Below are positions 52,693-62,022 of a stretch of DNA of 64,000 nucleotides, one piece after another. The notes under the pieces are model-generated. The model did no database searches. It saw nothing but the letters and a program-made list of their open reading frames with translations, and had not been told where the DNA came from. The position numbers and the translations under genes are program-made. Source of the DNA: Balneolaceae bacterium UBA7797 (GTDB lineage Bacteria > Bacteroidota > Rhodothermia > Balneolales > Balneolaceae); contig DLCN01000028.1 of the NCBI GenBank assembly GCA_002480645.1, forward strand, positions 1-64,000. Reading direction: 5' to 3'. How positions within the stretch are numbered: position 1 is the stretch's first letter; each line of letters starts with the position of its first letter.

Positions 52693-53235
52693 ATGAGAGC
52701 GTTAATAATATTGTCTACCCTTAGTTTAATTTTGTTCAGTTGTGATTCCTCCCCTCTAAGCGTCGAAAACGGATTCACAGAAGTAGAAAAGATCGACCCG
52801 GATTCCATCGAATGTTCAGAAAACAATGCTACCGAGGACTGCGATGTGGAGTTGATCAGTATCACCGTAAATGAGATCGACCAACCGTGTGTCACCTACG
52901 ATTTTATGTTGAGAATAGCTTCCGGTTTTGAAGCCCCCGTTGGATTACAATCCGGTTCAAAATCACGCGTTGACTGGGAATTTCTGCCTAATGGAAATAC
53001 CGGTTTCTGGATCAGTTCTATTACCAACGCAAGCAGCCAACGTAGCGGTGTGATCGAGAACTTTGGATGTTTCTCCTTCGGAGATCAGACCACGTTGATC
53101 ATAACACAAACCATTACCGACCACAACGGACATGTAAGTAACGAGCTCACCTACAGCGTCGAAAATACAACCCGGAGTAAAGTTACTACCCAAACCACCA
53201 GCGGAGCTGATTACTCTTATTCAGTAATGAATTAA
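52693..53235 (+). CDS. lipoprotein of unknown function
   Basis: 180 residues. The signal MRALIILSTLSLILFSC has a good lipobox, followed by a cysteine-rich acidic stretch (DSIECSENNATEDCDVEL) and a beta-sandwich-like domain. At least five cysteines in the mature part could form disulfides. No family recognised. It converges with the flavoprotein gene, with only three bases between their stops and no terminator. Confidence 0.75.
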   Translation: MRALIILSTLSLILFSCDSSPLSVENGFTEVEKIDPDSIECSENNATEDCDVELISITVNEIDQPCVTYDFMLRIASGFEAPVGLQSGSKSRVDWEFLPNGNTGFWISSITNASSQRSGVIENFGCFSFGDQTTLIITQTITDHNGHVSNELTYSVENTTRSKVTTQTTSGADYSYSVMN

Positions 53236-53238
53236 GGG

Positions 53239-54720
53239 CTAAACAACTCTGTCAGGATCACTGTAATCAGGGATATCTCCGGAATAACCGAAGATATTCC
53301 TGATCAGTTTTACCGACCATTCACTTTGATTTTTGATATACCACTGATCGGCAGCCCTGCGTGCTCCCAATGCCCAGGCTGGATACGGATGAATGGTATC
53401 GGCCATATTTCTTAAACTGATCCCGTTCTTCATGGCCATCGCAAATTCAGAAATAAGCTCCCCGGCATGCTTTCCGGCTATGGAAACTCCTAAAATTTTA
53501 CCTGTCCATTTAGTTGCAAAGATCTTGATGAGGCCTTCAGTCTCGTTCTCAGCCAGTGCGCGATCAATTTTGGTATACGGGAACCGGTACACTTCAAATT
53601 TCTTTCCGGATGCTTTCAGGTCCTCTTCCCTTGCCCCGAGATGGGCAACCTGCGGAGTGGTATATGTGACCCAAGGCACATGTTTCCGGTCGATCTTCAT
53701 CGGAAGTTTTACCAGTGCTTTGGTCGTAGCAATTTTAGCCATATGCTCACTCATGTGGGTGAACTGATATGCTCCCGTCACATCACCAATGGCATAGATG
53801 TTTGAAATATTGGTGCGACAGGATTCATTGATCTGTATTCCTTTTTCACTGTATTGGATTCCGGCTTTATCAAGCCCGAGGGATTCAACATTCGGCTGAC
53901 GTCCGGTAGCGATAAACAACCGATCTCCTTCTATCTCCTGTTCTTTCCCCTCCACAGAGATCTTTATCCCTACTCCATCCTTATTCCGGGCAACCTCTTT
54001 GATGTCTACGGACCTCATGATCTTTATCCCGTCTCTGATCATCACCTTCTCAAGGATATCAGTGACCTCCGGATCATCCTTTTGCAGGATACGATCCTGT
54101 GCTTCAAGTATCGTGACTTCCGATCCCAGATCTGAAAAAGCCTGTGCCATCTCAACGCCTATGGGGCCTCCCCCGATTATGATCAGCTTTTGTGGAAAAT
54201 GGTCCGTTTCAAACAAACTCTCGCTGGTAAGAAAGTCTACTTCGTCTAAACCGGGAATTGCGGGCACTGATGGACTGGAACCGGTGGCAATGAATATATA
54301 CCGGGCAGTTACTTCGCGCTTTTTCCCATCTTCTTTTTCTATCAGGATGGTATGCTTATCCAGAAAGGATGCTTTTCCGAATTCCACATCAATCCCCATT
54401 TCCTCATAGATCTCCGGGCGGTCAGCATCTTCATATACTTCCTCACGAACTGAGTGTACATGCCGGATCACTTTTTTGAAATCGATCTGTGGTTCGGTAT
54501 CAGATAATCCGAATTCAGAAGCTTTCCGGATATTTCTTGCGATGTGACCGGCTTTCAGAAGGGTTTTGCTGGGAATGCAACCGGTCCAGGTACAATCACC
54601 GCCCAGACGATGCACCTCGATCATCAGGGTCTTACAACCAAAATTGGCGGAGATGCCGGAAGCCGTTAAGCCCGCAGCACCACCGCCAACAACTAAACTG
54701 TCATATTCAAATTGAGCCAT
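53239..54720 (-). CDS. MerA-like pyridine nucleotide-disulphide oxidoreductase
   Basis: A 493-residue FAD enzyme: VVGGGAAGLTA (about 11-20), redox pair C43/C48 in GGDCTWTGCIPSK, NAD site IIGGGPIGVEMAQ, second FAD motif IYAIGDVTG, and interface motif TIHPYPAWALG. The redox motif has the C-x4-C of lipoamide dehydrogenase/mercuric reductase, but the N-terminal metal-binding domain and the C-terminal vicinal cysteines of true MerA are absent, so mercury reduction is unlikely. Such proteins are found with putative membrane partners; none is next to this gene. It follows ppdK by 88 bases. Confidence 0.88.
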   Translation of the reverse strand: MAQFEYDSLVVGGGAAGLTASGISANFGCKTLMIEVHRLGGDCTWTGCIPSKTLLKAGHIARNIRKASEFGLSDTEPQIDFKKVIRHVHSVREEVYEDADRPEIYEEMGIDVEFGKASFLDKHTILIEKEDGKKREVTARYIFIATGSSPSVPAIPGLDEVDFLTSESLFETDHFPQKLIIIGGGPIGVEMAQAFSDLGSEVTILEAQDRILQKDDPEVTDILEKVMIRDGIKIMRSVDIKEVARNKDGVGIKISVEGKEQEIEGDRLFIATGRQPNVESLGLDKAGIQYSEKGIQINESCRTNISNIYAIGDVTGAYQFTHMSEHMAKIATTKALVKLPMKIDRKHVPWVTYTTPQVAHLGAREEDLKASGKKFEVYRFPYTKIDRALAENETEGLIKIFATKWTGKILGVSIAGKHAGELISEFAMAMKNGISLRNMADTIHPYPAWALGARRAADQWYIKNQSEWSVKLIRNIFGYSGDIPDYSDPDRVV

Positions 54721-54808
54721 ACCAGATGTTCCCGGATTTAGTGAAGATTGTTCTCAAATTAATGATCATCAATCAACAACCAAACCCGGAAACAAAAGGT
54801 TTGTTGCC

Positions 54809-57481
54809 TTAAACCAGCTCCGCTGGATTTTCTTTGCTTTTACGTTCGCCATGTTTGATCACTGCCTGTGCAATAGCCAGGTGAGCGATCGGTACACGAT
54901 ATGGTGAACAAGACACATAATTCATGCCCAATTTGTAGCAGAATTCGATACTTGCAGGATCTCCACCGTGCTCGCCACAGATACCAATTTTGATATCAGG
55001 GTTGCCGGCATGACCTAACTCAGTTCCCATGTGAACCAGTTCACCCACTCCGCGTTGATCCAGTGTCTGGAACGGATCGTCTTTAAGAATACCTTCTTCG
55101 AGGTAATAAGGGATGAATTTAGAGGCGTCATCACGGCTGTAACCGAGTGTCATCTGGGTGAGGTCGTTTGTACCGAATGAGAAGAATTCAGCTTCACGGG
55201 CGATCTCGTTAGCAACGATCGCAGCTCTTGGAACCTCGATCATAGTACCAATTTTAAAATCTACACGAGCGTCGAGCTCAGCGAATACTTCTTCAGAAGT
55301 TTTTTCAACCACTTTGCGTTGGTTCACAAATTCCTGAACGGAACCTACCAGCGGGATCATGATCTCAGGAATTGCTTTAATTCCTTCTGATTGCAGCTCT
55401 ATAGCGGCTTCCATGATGGCACGGGTTTGCATTTCAGTGATCTCAGGGTGAGTGATACCTAAACGGCAACCTCTGTGACCCAGCATCGGGTTGAATTCTT
55501 TCAATGCGTTCACTTTGCGTCGAAGAGCTTCTTCTTCGATGCCCAGTTGTTTTGCTACTACTTCAATCTCTTCGTCAGTATGTGGAAGGAATTCGTGCAG
55601 TGGCGGATCCAGCAGACGGATAGTAACTGCGAGACCATTCATTTCTTTAAAAATGCCTTTGAAATCTTCTTTTTGATAAGGAAGAAGTTTCATCAGTGCA
55701 TTACGTCGTTCTTCAATTGTTTCAGAGATGATCATTCTGCGCACAGCAGTAACACGCTCATCTTTGAAGAACATGTGTTCAGTTCTTGCCAGACCGATAC
55801 CTTTTGCACCCAATGAACGGGCAAGAGCGGCATCTTCCGGAGTTTCAGCATTGGCACGTACGTCCATTCTTTCAAACTGACCTACCCATCGCATGAAGGT
55901 TTCGTACTCTTCACTTAATGTTGGTGGATGCATTTCTTTCTGGCCAAGCATTACAAATCCACGGGTACCATCTATTGAGATCCAGTCTCCGGCTTTTACG
56001 GTAACTTCACCATTGGTGAATGATTTGTTTTTGTAGTTGATCACGATATCACTACATCCTGCCACACAAGGCTTACCCCATCCACGGGCAACCACAGCAG
56101 CGTGACTGGTCATACCACCGCGGGAAGTAAGAATACCTTCGGCTGATGACATACCGCCAACATCTTCGGGGCTGGTCTCGATCCGTACCAGGATCACCAT
56201 TTCACCGTTCTCAGCGGCTAATTCAGCTTCTTTAGAGTCGAATACTACTTTACCAACGGCCGCACCCGGAGAAGCAGGAAGTCCTTTTCCTAACAGTTCT
56301 TTGTCGAGTACATCGGTTGATGAGAATTGTGGGTGAAGAAGTTGTTCGATATGTTCCGGCTCAACCAGTGAGCTGATCGCTTCTTCTTTTGTAATTACAT
56401 TCTGATTTACCAGATCAACAGCGATCTTAACCGCAGCTGCACCGGTACGTTTACCGTTTCTGGTTTGCAGAATAAAGAGTTTTCCTTCCTGAATGGTAAA
56501 CTCAATGTCTTGCATATTTTTGTAATGCGCTTCCAGCTTGTTTGTGTAAGCTTTGAGCTCATCGTACACATCCGGCATCATTTGCTTCATTTCGTTGATC
56601 GGCTGAGGAGTACGAATACCTGCTACCACATCTTCGCCCTGAGCGTTAACCAGGAACTCACCATAAAGTTCGCCGGTACCATTGGATGGGTTTCGGGTAA
56701 AGCATACACCGGTAGCGCTGGAGCTGCCCATGTTACCAAACACCATTGCCTGTACATTCACTCCGGTACCGATGAGGCCTTCGATATGACTGATCTCACG
56801 ATATTTGATCGCACGGCTGCTGTTCCATGAAGAGAATACAGCGTTGATGGCAAATTTCATTTGTTCTACAGGATTTTCAGGGAACATGTGTCCTGTATGT
56901 TTTCTGTAGATCGCTTTGTATCTGTCTACCAGCACTTTAAGGTGCTCAGTTGTAAGGTTGATGTCGTTTTTAACGCCAACTTCTTCTTTCAGATGTTCGA
57001 TCGCTTCTTCGAAATACTCGTGACTTACACCCATAACCACATCACCGAACATGTCGATGAAACGTCGGTAACTATCATATACAAATCGTTCGTTACCGGT
57101 ACGTTTGATCAGTGCTTCAACTACTTTATCGTTGATCCCTAAATTCAGAATGGTATCCATCATACCCGGCATAGATACTGCGGCACCGGAACGTACAGAC
57201 ACGAGTAACGGATTTTCAGAATCACCTAATTTTGCACCCATTTCTTTTTCAAGGTGTGCAATACCTTCGTAAACCTGCTCTTCTAACCCTTCAGGCCAGT
57301 TCATGTTGTTATCGATCGTTGCTTTACATGCAACCGTAGAAATTGTGAATCCGGGAGGAACCGGGATGCCTATATTACACATTTCGGCTAAGTTTGCTCC
57401 TTTACCTCCAATTAACTCTCGCAGTGTGCGGTTTCCATCAGTTGTTTTACCAAAACGGTAAACGAATTTATTATCGGCCAT
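54809..57481 (-). CDS. ppdK: pyruvate, phosphate dikinase
   Basis: 890 residues, typical of PPDK, which interconverts pyruvate, ATP and Pi with PEP, AMP and PPi. The N-terminal nucleotide-grasp domain begins FGKTTDGNRTLRELIGGKGANLAEM. The phospho-histidine swivel domain has GGMTSHAAVVARGWGKPCVAG, and the C-terminal PEP/pyruvate TIM barrel has the IGICGEHGGDP catalytic cysteine. PPDK regulators of the DUF299 type are not in view. It would serve gluconeogenesis or glycolysis. Start ATG 57481 with AGAGG upstream. Confidence 0.97.
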   Translation of the reverse strand: MADNKFVYRFGKTTDGNRTLRELIGGKGANLAEMCNIGIPVPPGFTISTVACKATIDNNMNWPEGLEEQVYEGIAHLEKEMGAKLGDSENPLLVSVRSGAAVSMPGMMDTILNLGINDKVVEALIKRTGNERFVYDSYRRFIDMFGDVVMGVSHEYFEEAIEHLKEEVGVKNDINLTTEHLKVLVDRYKAIYRKHTGHMFPENPVEQMKFAINAVFSSWNSSRAIKYREISHIEGLIGTGVNVQAMVFGNMGSSSATGVCFTRNPSNGTGELYGEFLVNAQGEDVVAGIRTPQPINEMKQMMPDVYDELKAYTNKLEAHYKNMQDIEFTIQEGKLFILQTRNGKRTGAAAVKIAVDLVNQNVITKEEAISSLVEPEHIEQLLHPQFSSTDVLDKELLGKGLPASPGAAVGKVVFDSKEAELAAENGEMVILVRIETSPEDVGGMSSAEGILTSRGGMTSHAAVVARGWGKPCVAGCSDIVINYKNKSFTNGEVTVKAGDWISIDGTRGFVMLGQKEMHPPTLSEEYETFMRWVGQFERMDVRANAETPEDAALARSLGAKGIGLARTEHMFFKDERVTAVRRMIISETIEERRNALMKLLPYQKEDFKGIFKEMNGLAVTIRLLDPPLHEFLPHTDEEIEVVAKQLGIEEEALRRKVNALKEFNPMLGHRGCRLGITHPEITEMQTRAIMEAAIELQSEGIKAIPEIMIPLVGSVQEFVNQRKVVEKTSEEVFAELDARVDFKIGTMIEVPRAAIVANEIAREAEFFSFGTNDLTQMTLGYSRDDASKFIPYYLEEGILKDDPFQTLDQRGVGELVHMGTELGHAGNPDIKIGICGEHGGDPASIEFCYKLGMNYVSCSPYRVPIAHLAIAQAVIKHGERKSKENPAELV

Positions 57482-57871
57482 GATTACCTCTTATTAGTTT
57501 TTACTTTCCCATGGCTCAAGACGCAGAAGCTAGGTTCAAGAGTCATGTAATGAATCGGTTTATAACACGTCTAAATAATCCCCATTTAAAATGAAGAAAA
57601 TGTGTAGAAGCGGTTTTTTGAGTTTTCTGCACCATACTTTTAATCCTCATCAATACACGTAGTATTTAAAAAAAACCTCATTAAATGAGCTCTGAAAGTG
57701 CTATAGCAAGCATTTAAGAGAATTTTTCACTCCATTCATTTGTTAGTAAAAAAAATTTGATACATGTAGTTACAAGTTGTGACAAAGAGCCACAGAACCA
57801 CTATGTAATATTTTGAAACCTCTCTTTCTGATCCTATTCATTCTGCTTAAATAAGATTATTTTCCCCGCAC
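57482..57871. other. divergent intergenic region, ppdK / histidine-rich locus
   Basis: 390 AT-rich bases with promoters needed on both sides. No convincing TAnnTTTG box, no gene, and no repeat longer than about 8 bases was found. Confidence 0.5.
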
Positions 57872-58177
57872 ATGAATTGGTCCGGCGCAAATATATACAC
57901 GATCATCGCTTTTCTGGTGATCAGCCTTTTTGGTAGTCTTACTCACTATCATACGGAGGTATTGGTCTGTGATTATCACGCAGATACCCCCCATTATCAG
58001 GAAAACAATATTTTTTGTCCTATTCATGTACTCAATTCTGAGTCTCCGGATTCTTTAACTCAGGATTATTCTGAACACTTTTTACCCGAAACAAGCATAA
58101 TCGAGATAAGTGAGCAAATTCACTACGTTGATTATGCCTATTCATTTCTTGGTCGGGCCCCTCCTTTCATGAGTTGA
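57872..58177 (+). CDS. small membrane protein with His/Cys motifs
   Basis: 101 residues with one membrane helix (about 9-24, IIAFLVISLFGSL) followed by THYHTEVLVCDYHADTPHY and a CPIH motif. The arrangement of histidines and cysteines suggests metal binding outside the membrane. Short proteins of this kind often precede TonB receptor genes in Bacteroidota. First gene of a three-gene unit. No family name known. Confidence 0.65.
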   Translation: MNWSGANIYTIIAFLVISLFGSLTHYHTEVLVCDYHADTPHYQENNIFCPIHVLNSESPDSLTQDYSEHFLPETSIIEISEQIHYVDYAYSFLGRAPPFMS

Positions 58178-58231
58178 TCATACCAGCTATATCAACAGAA
58201 CATTTATTCACTTTTTTTAATAATCAATCTC

Positions 58232-58690
58232 ATGAAATTTCTAAAAAATTATCTACGGGGTGTATTACCTCTACTCGTATTGTCTGCACTTATTCTTTCT
58301 AACTGTAAAAATTCCGTTTCTGATGATCACGATCACGAAGATCCGGAAGGGTATGTGCTCAGAATGAATGGCAGTGCTATAGTAACTCAAAACCCGGAAG
58401 AAGATGTTACCGGTGAAGTAACAGTTGCTGCCGGGGAAGAAACATCACTGATTACTATAGTATATCTGGACCATGATGGTGATGAAATTGATCTCGACGA
58501 TGACTATACCATTGAAGTAACATTTACTGCCGATGGAATAGCTGAATTCGAACAACACGATGAAGACGGGAACTGGAGCTTCCATATACATGGAGAAGCA
58601 GCCGGCTCTACAACTATGTTAATTACTCTGATGCATGGTGATCATTCACACTTCACAAGTCAGGCAATTCCTGTGGTTGTAACTGAGTAA
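58232..58690 (+). CDS. histidine-rich lipoprotein, probable metal binder
   Basis: 152 residues with lipobox SALILSNC. The mature part has DDHDHEDPEG, DHDGDEIDLDDD, HDEDGNWSFHIHG and MHGDHSHFTS: three or four clusters of His and Asp on an immunoglobulin-like beta frame (about 40-150). These are typical of extracellular metal-capture lipoproteins. The TonB receptor gene follows at once, so the lipoprotein probably hands metal to it. Zinc, copper or another metal cannot be decided from sequence. Confidence 0.75.
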   Translation: MKFLKNYLRGVLPLLVLSALILSNCKNSVSDDHDHEDPEGYVLRMNGSAIVTQNPEEDVTGEVTVAAGEETSLITIVYLDHDGDEIDLDDDYTIEVTFTADGIAEFEQHDEDGNWSFHIHGEAAGSTTMLITLMHGDHSHFTSQAIPVVVTE

Positions 58691-58700
58691 CAAAATTTAA

Positions 58701-58729
58701 TCGGGGTGGAGTTTTTTAACTCTCCCCGA
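58701..58729 (+). promoter_or_regulatory. strong hairpin over the receptor gene start
   Basis: TCGGGGTGGAGTT (58701-58713) pairs with AACTCTCCCCGA (58718-58729) with one bulge and a TTTT loop. No T-run follows. If the receptor starts at GTG 58706, the start codon is inside the stem. It may limit receptor synthesis relative to the lipoprotein, or mark a processing site. Confidence 0.5.
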
Positions 58730-60961
58730 TCTCATTCTAAATGGATATCAATCTTGAATTTATTATCCCTGTTACTTGGAATAATCCTGTTAACTCTGCC
58801 ACCGGATGGTAGTTCGAATTCCCTGTCTGGTAATGTACAGGATGCAGAAACCGGAGAACCGGTTCCGTTTGCCTACCTTCATCTGGAAGAAATTCACAGG
58901 ACTGCTGTAGCTGAAAGTGACGGCCGTTTTCTTATTACAAATATTCCCAACGGGAATTATACGCTTACCGTACACCGTATCGGCTACAAGACCAAATCTC
59001 TGCCGATTGAGATCGGTCTGGGAGAATCTGACGAGCAACTTTCCATCTCCATAGATCTGAGTCCGAGCCTGCTTAGTTCTCAATCGATAGAAGTTACTGC
59101 CGACCGAGAAAATGTGAGTGGGTCAAATCTGGAACATGCTTCGCGTAAGTTTTTGGGAGATGATCTGCGCAGAGATCTGGGGGCCACTCTGGGAGAAACG
59201 CTGTCTAAACTACCCGGAATTTCTGAACGAACCAATGGGAGTGCTCCCGGCCGGCCTGTGATACGAGGTCTGGGTGATGAACGCGTGGAAATACTTCAGG
59301 ATGGGATCACATCCGGAGATATTTCAGCTCAATCCTCCGACCATGCCGTAACCATCGATCCGGCCTCTGCTCAGGAAGTGCAAATTGCCCGGGGTCCGGC
59401 TGCACTGGAATTTGGATCAAACGCTATTGGCGGGGTGATCAATGTAGTTCAGAATAGCATTCCTTCTTCGATGCCGGGTTCGGCGGGCGGAACTTTCTCA
59501 CTTACGGGTGAAAGTGTGAATCGTGGCGGTGCAACTGCATTGACCATGGCCGTTCCTCTCCGGTCATTTGTATTCACCTTCGATCTGAATGGCCGTGCAA
59601 CAGGCAATACCCGAACTCCATCAGGAGAAAACAGCAATACTAATTTCAGTAACACCAACGATGCGATCGGGTTAAGCTGGATCAAAGACTGGGGATACAT
59701 AGGCGGTTCATTTAATACTTTTTTGAGTTCTTATGGCATCCCTCCCAATCCTGCCGGACATGCCAGCGGCGTAGATATTGAAATGAAGAAATTTCAGTAT
59801 GTAGTTAAATCGGAAGTGATCCTGAATAAAGATCTCTTTAAAACGATCAGCTTTGATTATTCGCTCAATAACTACAATCACAAAGAATATGAAAGTGAGG
59901 ATATTATTGGTACCGAATTTGGACTGGTCACTCAGAATTTTGATCTGAAAGCAAAGCATGCCTCCTTATCATTCCTGAACAGAGGGACGATCGGAGTTAA
60001 TGCCAAGTTTCAGGATTATGCGGTAAGCGGAGCCAATACCCCGCCTTCGAACAGTAATTCAATGGGAATCTATCTCATCGAAGAATCAGATTTTGGTGCA
60101 CTTCATCTGGAAGGTGGTTTACGCTACGATCTGGTACAGAATATCCCGGATCAGGAGGAAACGGATTCTAATATCGGGCACATCCGAACACGTAGTTTCT
60201 CAGCACTGTCCAGTTCCGTTTCGGCCATATATTCAATGACCAACAGATTAAGTATAGGAAGTACGGTATTGCATTCGTTCAGAGCTCCATCATTGGAGGA
60301 ACTTTACTCCGAAGGTCCCCATCTGGCCTCCTACTCATACGAAGTCGGAAATCCGGATCTCTCACCGGAAAGAGGCATTGCCAAGGAAATTTTCATCCGA
60401 TACAAAGGAAACAGAAATGTATTCGAGATCACCGGTTATCATAATGGATTCAGTAACTATTTATATGCCAGGGATACCGGAGAACTACGAGCAGGTCAAT
60501 CGGTAAACATTTATAAATTTACCGGAACAGAAGCCCGTTTGTATGGTTTTGAGGTATATGGCGAATCTCAATTAAGCACACATTTTGTATGGGATGCTCA
60601 ATTCAGCTTCACGATCGGAGAGCAGGATTCTGCGGGAACGTACATCCCTTTACCAATGATCCCACCGTTAAATGTCAGCACCAGCCTGAAGTACAGCAAT
60701 AAAGATCTGGAGATCGGTAGCAGGTTCCGTTATTCAGCAAAACAAGATCGCTTGGGTGAATTCGAAACGGTTACAGATGCCTATGTTTTAGCCAATCTCT
60801 TTATCCAGTATCGATTTAACAGTAACAAATTGCTTCATACCCTCTCTTTGAATGTGGACAACGTGTTGAACACAGAATACTATAACCATTTATCCCGAAT
60901 AAAAGAGTTGAGGCCGGAAGCCGGCCGAAATATTCGGATCCTTTATCGGTTATATTTCTAA
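58706..60961 (+). CDS. TonB-dependent outer-membrane receptor
   Basis: 751 residues from GTG 58706, though TTG 58754 (17th codon) is a plausible start because it has GGA upstream and gives a conventional signal peptide. A CarboxypepD_reg-like domain (about 38-125, LSGNVQDAETGEPVPFAYLHLEE) precedes the plug (TLGETLSKLPGISERTNGSAPGRPVIRGLGDERVEILQDG) and a 22-strand barrel ending in NIRILYRLYF. The NVDNVLNTEYYNHLS motif and HSFRAPSLEELYSEGPH are receptor-typical of the metal/siderophore group. Companion lipoprotein upstream is histidine-rich, so metal uptake is likely (inference). Confidence 0.88.
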   Translation: MEFFNSPRSHSKWISILNLLSLLLGIILLTLPPDGSSNSLSGNVQDAETGEPVPFAYLHLEEIHRTAVAESDGRFLITNIPNGNYTLTVHRIGYKTKSLPIEIGLGESDEQLSISIDLSPSLLSSQSIEVTADRENVSGSNLEHASRKFLGDDLRRDLGATLGETLSKLPGISERTNGSAPGRPVIRGLGDERVEILQDGITSGDISAQSSDHAVTIDPASAQEVQIARGPAALEFGSNAIGGVINVVQNSIPSSMPGSAGGTFSLTGESVNRGGATALTMAVPLRSFVFTFDLNGRATGNTRTPSGENSNTNFSNTNDAIGLSWIKDWGYIGGSFNTFLSSYGIPPNPAGHASGVDIEMKKFQYVVKSEVILNKDLFKTISFDYSLNNYNHKEYESEDIIGTEFGLVTQNFDLKAKHASLSFLNRGTIGVNAKFQDYAVSGANTPPSNSNSMGIYLIEESDFGALHLEGGLRYDLVQNIPDQEETDSNIGHIRTRSFSALSSSVSAIYSMTNRLSIGSTVLHSFRAPSLEELYSEGPHLASYSYEVGNPDLSPERGIAKEIFIRYKGNRNVFEITGYHNGFSNYLYARDTGELRAGQSVNIYKFTGTEARLYGFEVYGESQLSTHFVWDAQFSFTIGEQDSAGTYIPLPMIPPLNVSTSLKYSNKDLEIGSRFRYSAKQDRLGEFETVTDAYVLANLFIQYRFNSNKLLHTLSLNVDNVLNTEYYNHLSRIKELRPEAGRNIRILYRLYF

Positions 60962-60962
60962 A

Positions 60963-60996
60963 AAAAGCCCTGACTTTCTAGATCAGGGCTTTTAGC
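60963..60996 (+). terminator. terminator after the receptor gene
   Basis: AAAAGCCCTGA (60963-60973) and TCAGGGCTTTT (60983-60993) form a perfect 11-bp stem with a 9-base loop. The T-run is short on plus. Confidence 0.75.
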
Positions 60997-61145
60997 TTTA
61001 GGTTTTAGCTTAAGGAGTGACTAGTTGACTAACTGTGTGTGTGATATGTCAACTTCTTTTCTTGACACAGTTAAGAGAAAGCTTCTTATAATGTGTTACA
61101 CGGCTAAATAAAAAAATTACAATTATTATTAATCATTCAATAACA

Positions 61146-62018
61146 ATGACTAAGCCCTCCGTAAGACCTCTTCCGAAATATTTTTTCGTAATTATTTTTC
61201 TTTTTTTTGCGCACGGATGTAACTCACTTCAGCAACTGGCAAATATTCAAAAACCTGATATTTCCTTTGCCGATATGAAGATCTCTGAACTTACTCTTCA
61301 GGATGTTGAACTTTTATTCGATCTGAAGGTGGATAATCCCAATCCATTGGCTATTAAACTTTCCGGTTACGAGTACGACTTTTTTGTGAATGAAGCCTCC
61401 TTCGTTAAAGGTCAGCAATCTCTTTCCACTCAAATTGAAGCCAGTGGCGAGAGTATCATTCAGGTACCGGTAAGAATGACCTATGGCGAACTGCTGGACA
61501 CTTTTAACTCCCTTCGCTCCAAAGATGAGACCGGATATACCTTTAAGGCGAACGTGAATGTAGATGCACCGGTACTGGGATTGATCAACATCCCGGTTGA
61601 AAAAACCGGTACCTTCCCTGTCATTAAAATGCCGAAGATCTCAATCGGCGATCTGTTAGTTAAGAATCTGAGTTTCACCAAAGCAGATCTTGAACTTCAG
61701 TTGAATGTTGAAAATCCCAATGGATTTGATCTGCTGCTGAACGCATTGAATTATGATGTTATCATTAACGGACTCACCTCTCTTTCAGGTTCTACTGAAG
61801 AAACGGTAACGGTGAATAAAAAGGGAGAAGGAACCATCAAGATTCCTCTGTCACTTAATATCCTTCAACTTGGAATGAGTGCATACAATATTCTTAAAGG
61901 GGATGAGCCACTGGAATACTCATTGAACGGGGATGCGAACATTGGTGCAGATCTGCCACTATTTGAAAGCTCAACATTCAATTTCAATCGTTCGGGACAA
62001 GTTGACCTGAATAACTGA
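61146..62018 (+). CDS. LEA type 2 lipoprotein with two WHy domains
   Basis: 290 residues: lipobox FLFFAHGC, then two LEA_2/WHy domains (about 38-150, LQDVELLFDLKVDNPNPLAI, and 165-285, FTKADLELQLNVENPNGFDL). The NPNP/NPNG signatures mark both. LEA2 proteins in bacteria are linked to desiccation and stress, but function is not proven. Own promoter region after the receptor terminator; converges with the fucosidase gene. Confidence 0.87.
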   Translation: MTKPSVRPLPKYFFVIIFLFFAHGCNSLQQLANIQKPDISFADMKISELTLQDVELLFDLKVDNPNPLAIKLSGYEYDFFVNEASFVKGQQSLSTQIEASGESIIQVPVRMTYGELLDTFNSLRSKDETGYTFKANVNVDAPVLGLINIPVEKTGTFPVIKMPKISIGDLLVKNLSFTKADLELQLNVENPNGFDLLLNALNYDVIINGLTSLSGSTEETVTVNKKGEGTIKIPLSLNILQLGMSAYNILKGDEPLEYSLNGDANIGADLPLFESSTFNFNRSGQVDLNN

Positions 62019-62022
62019 CCGA

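Noticed and set aside
53239..54720. True mercuric reductase (merA)
   Set aside because: No heavy-metal-binding N-terminal domain, no C-terminal vicinal cysteine pair and no mer genes nearby; only the core fold is shared.
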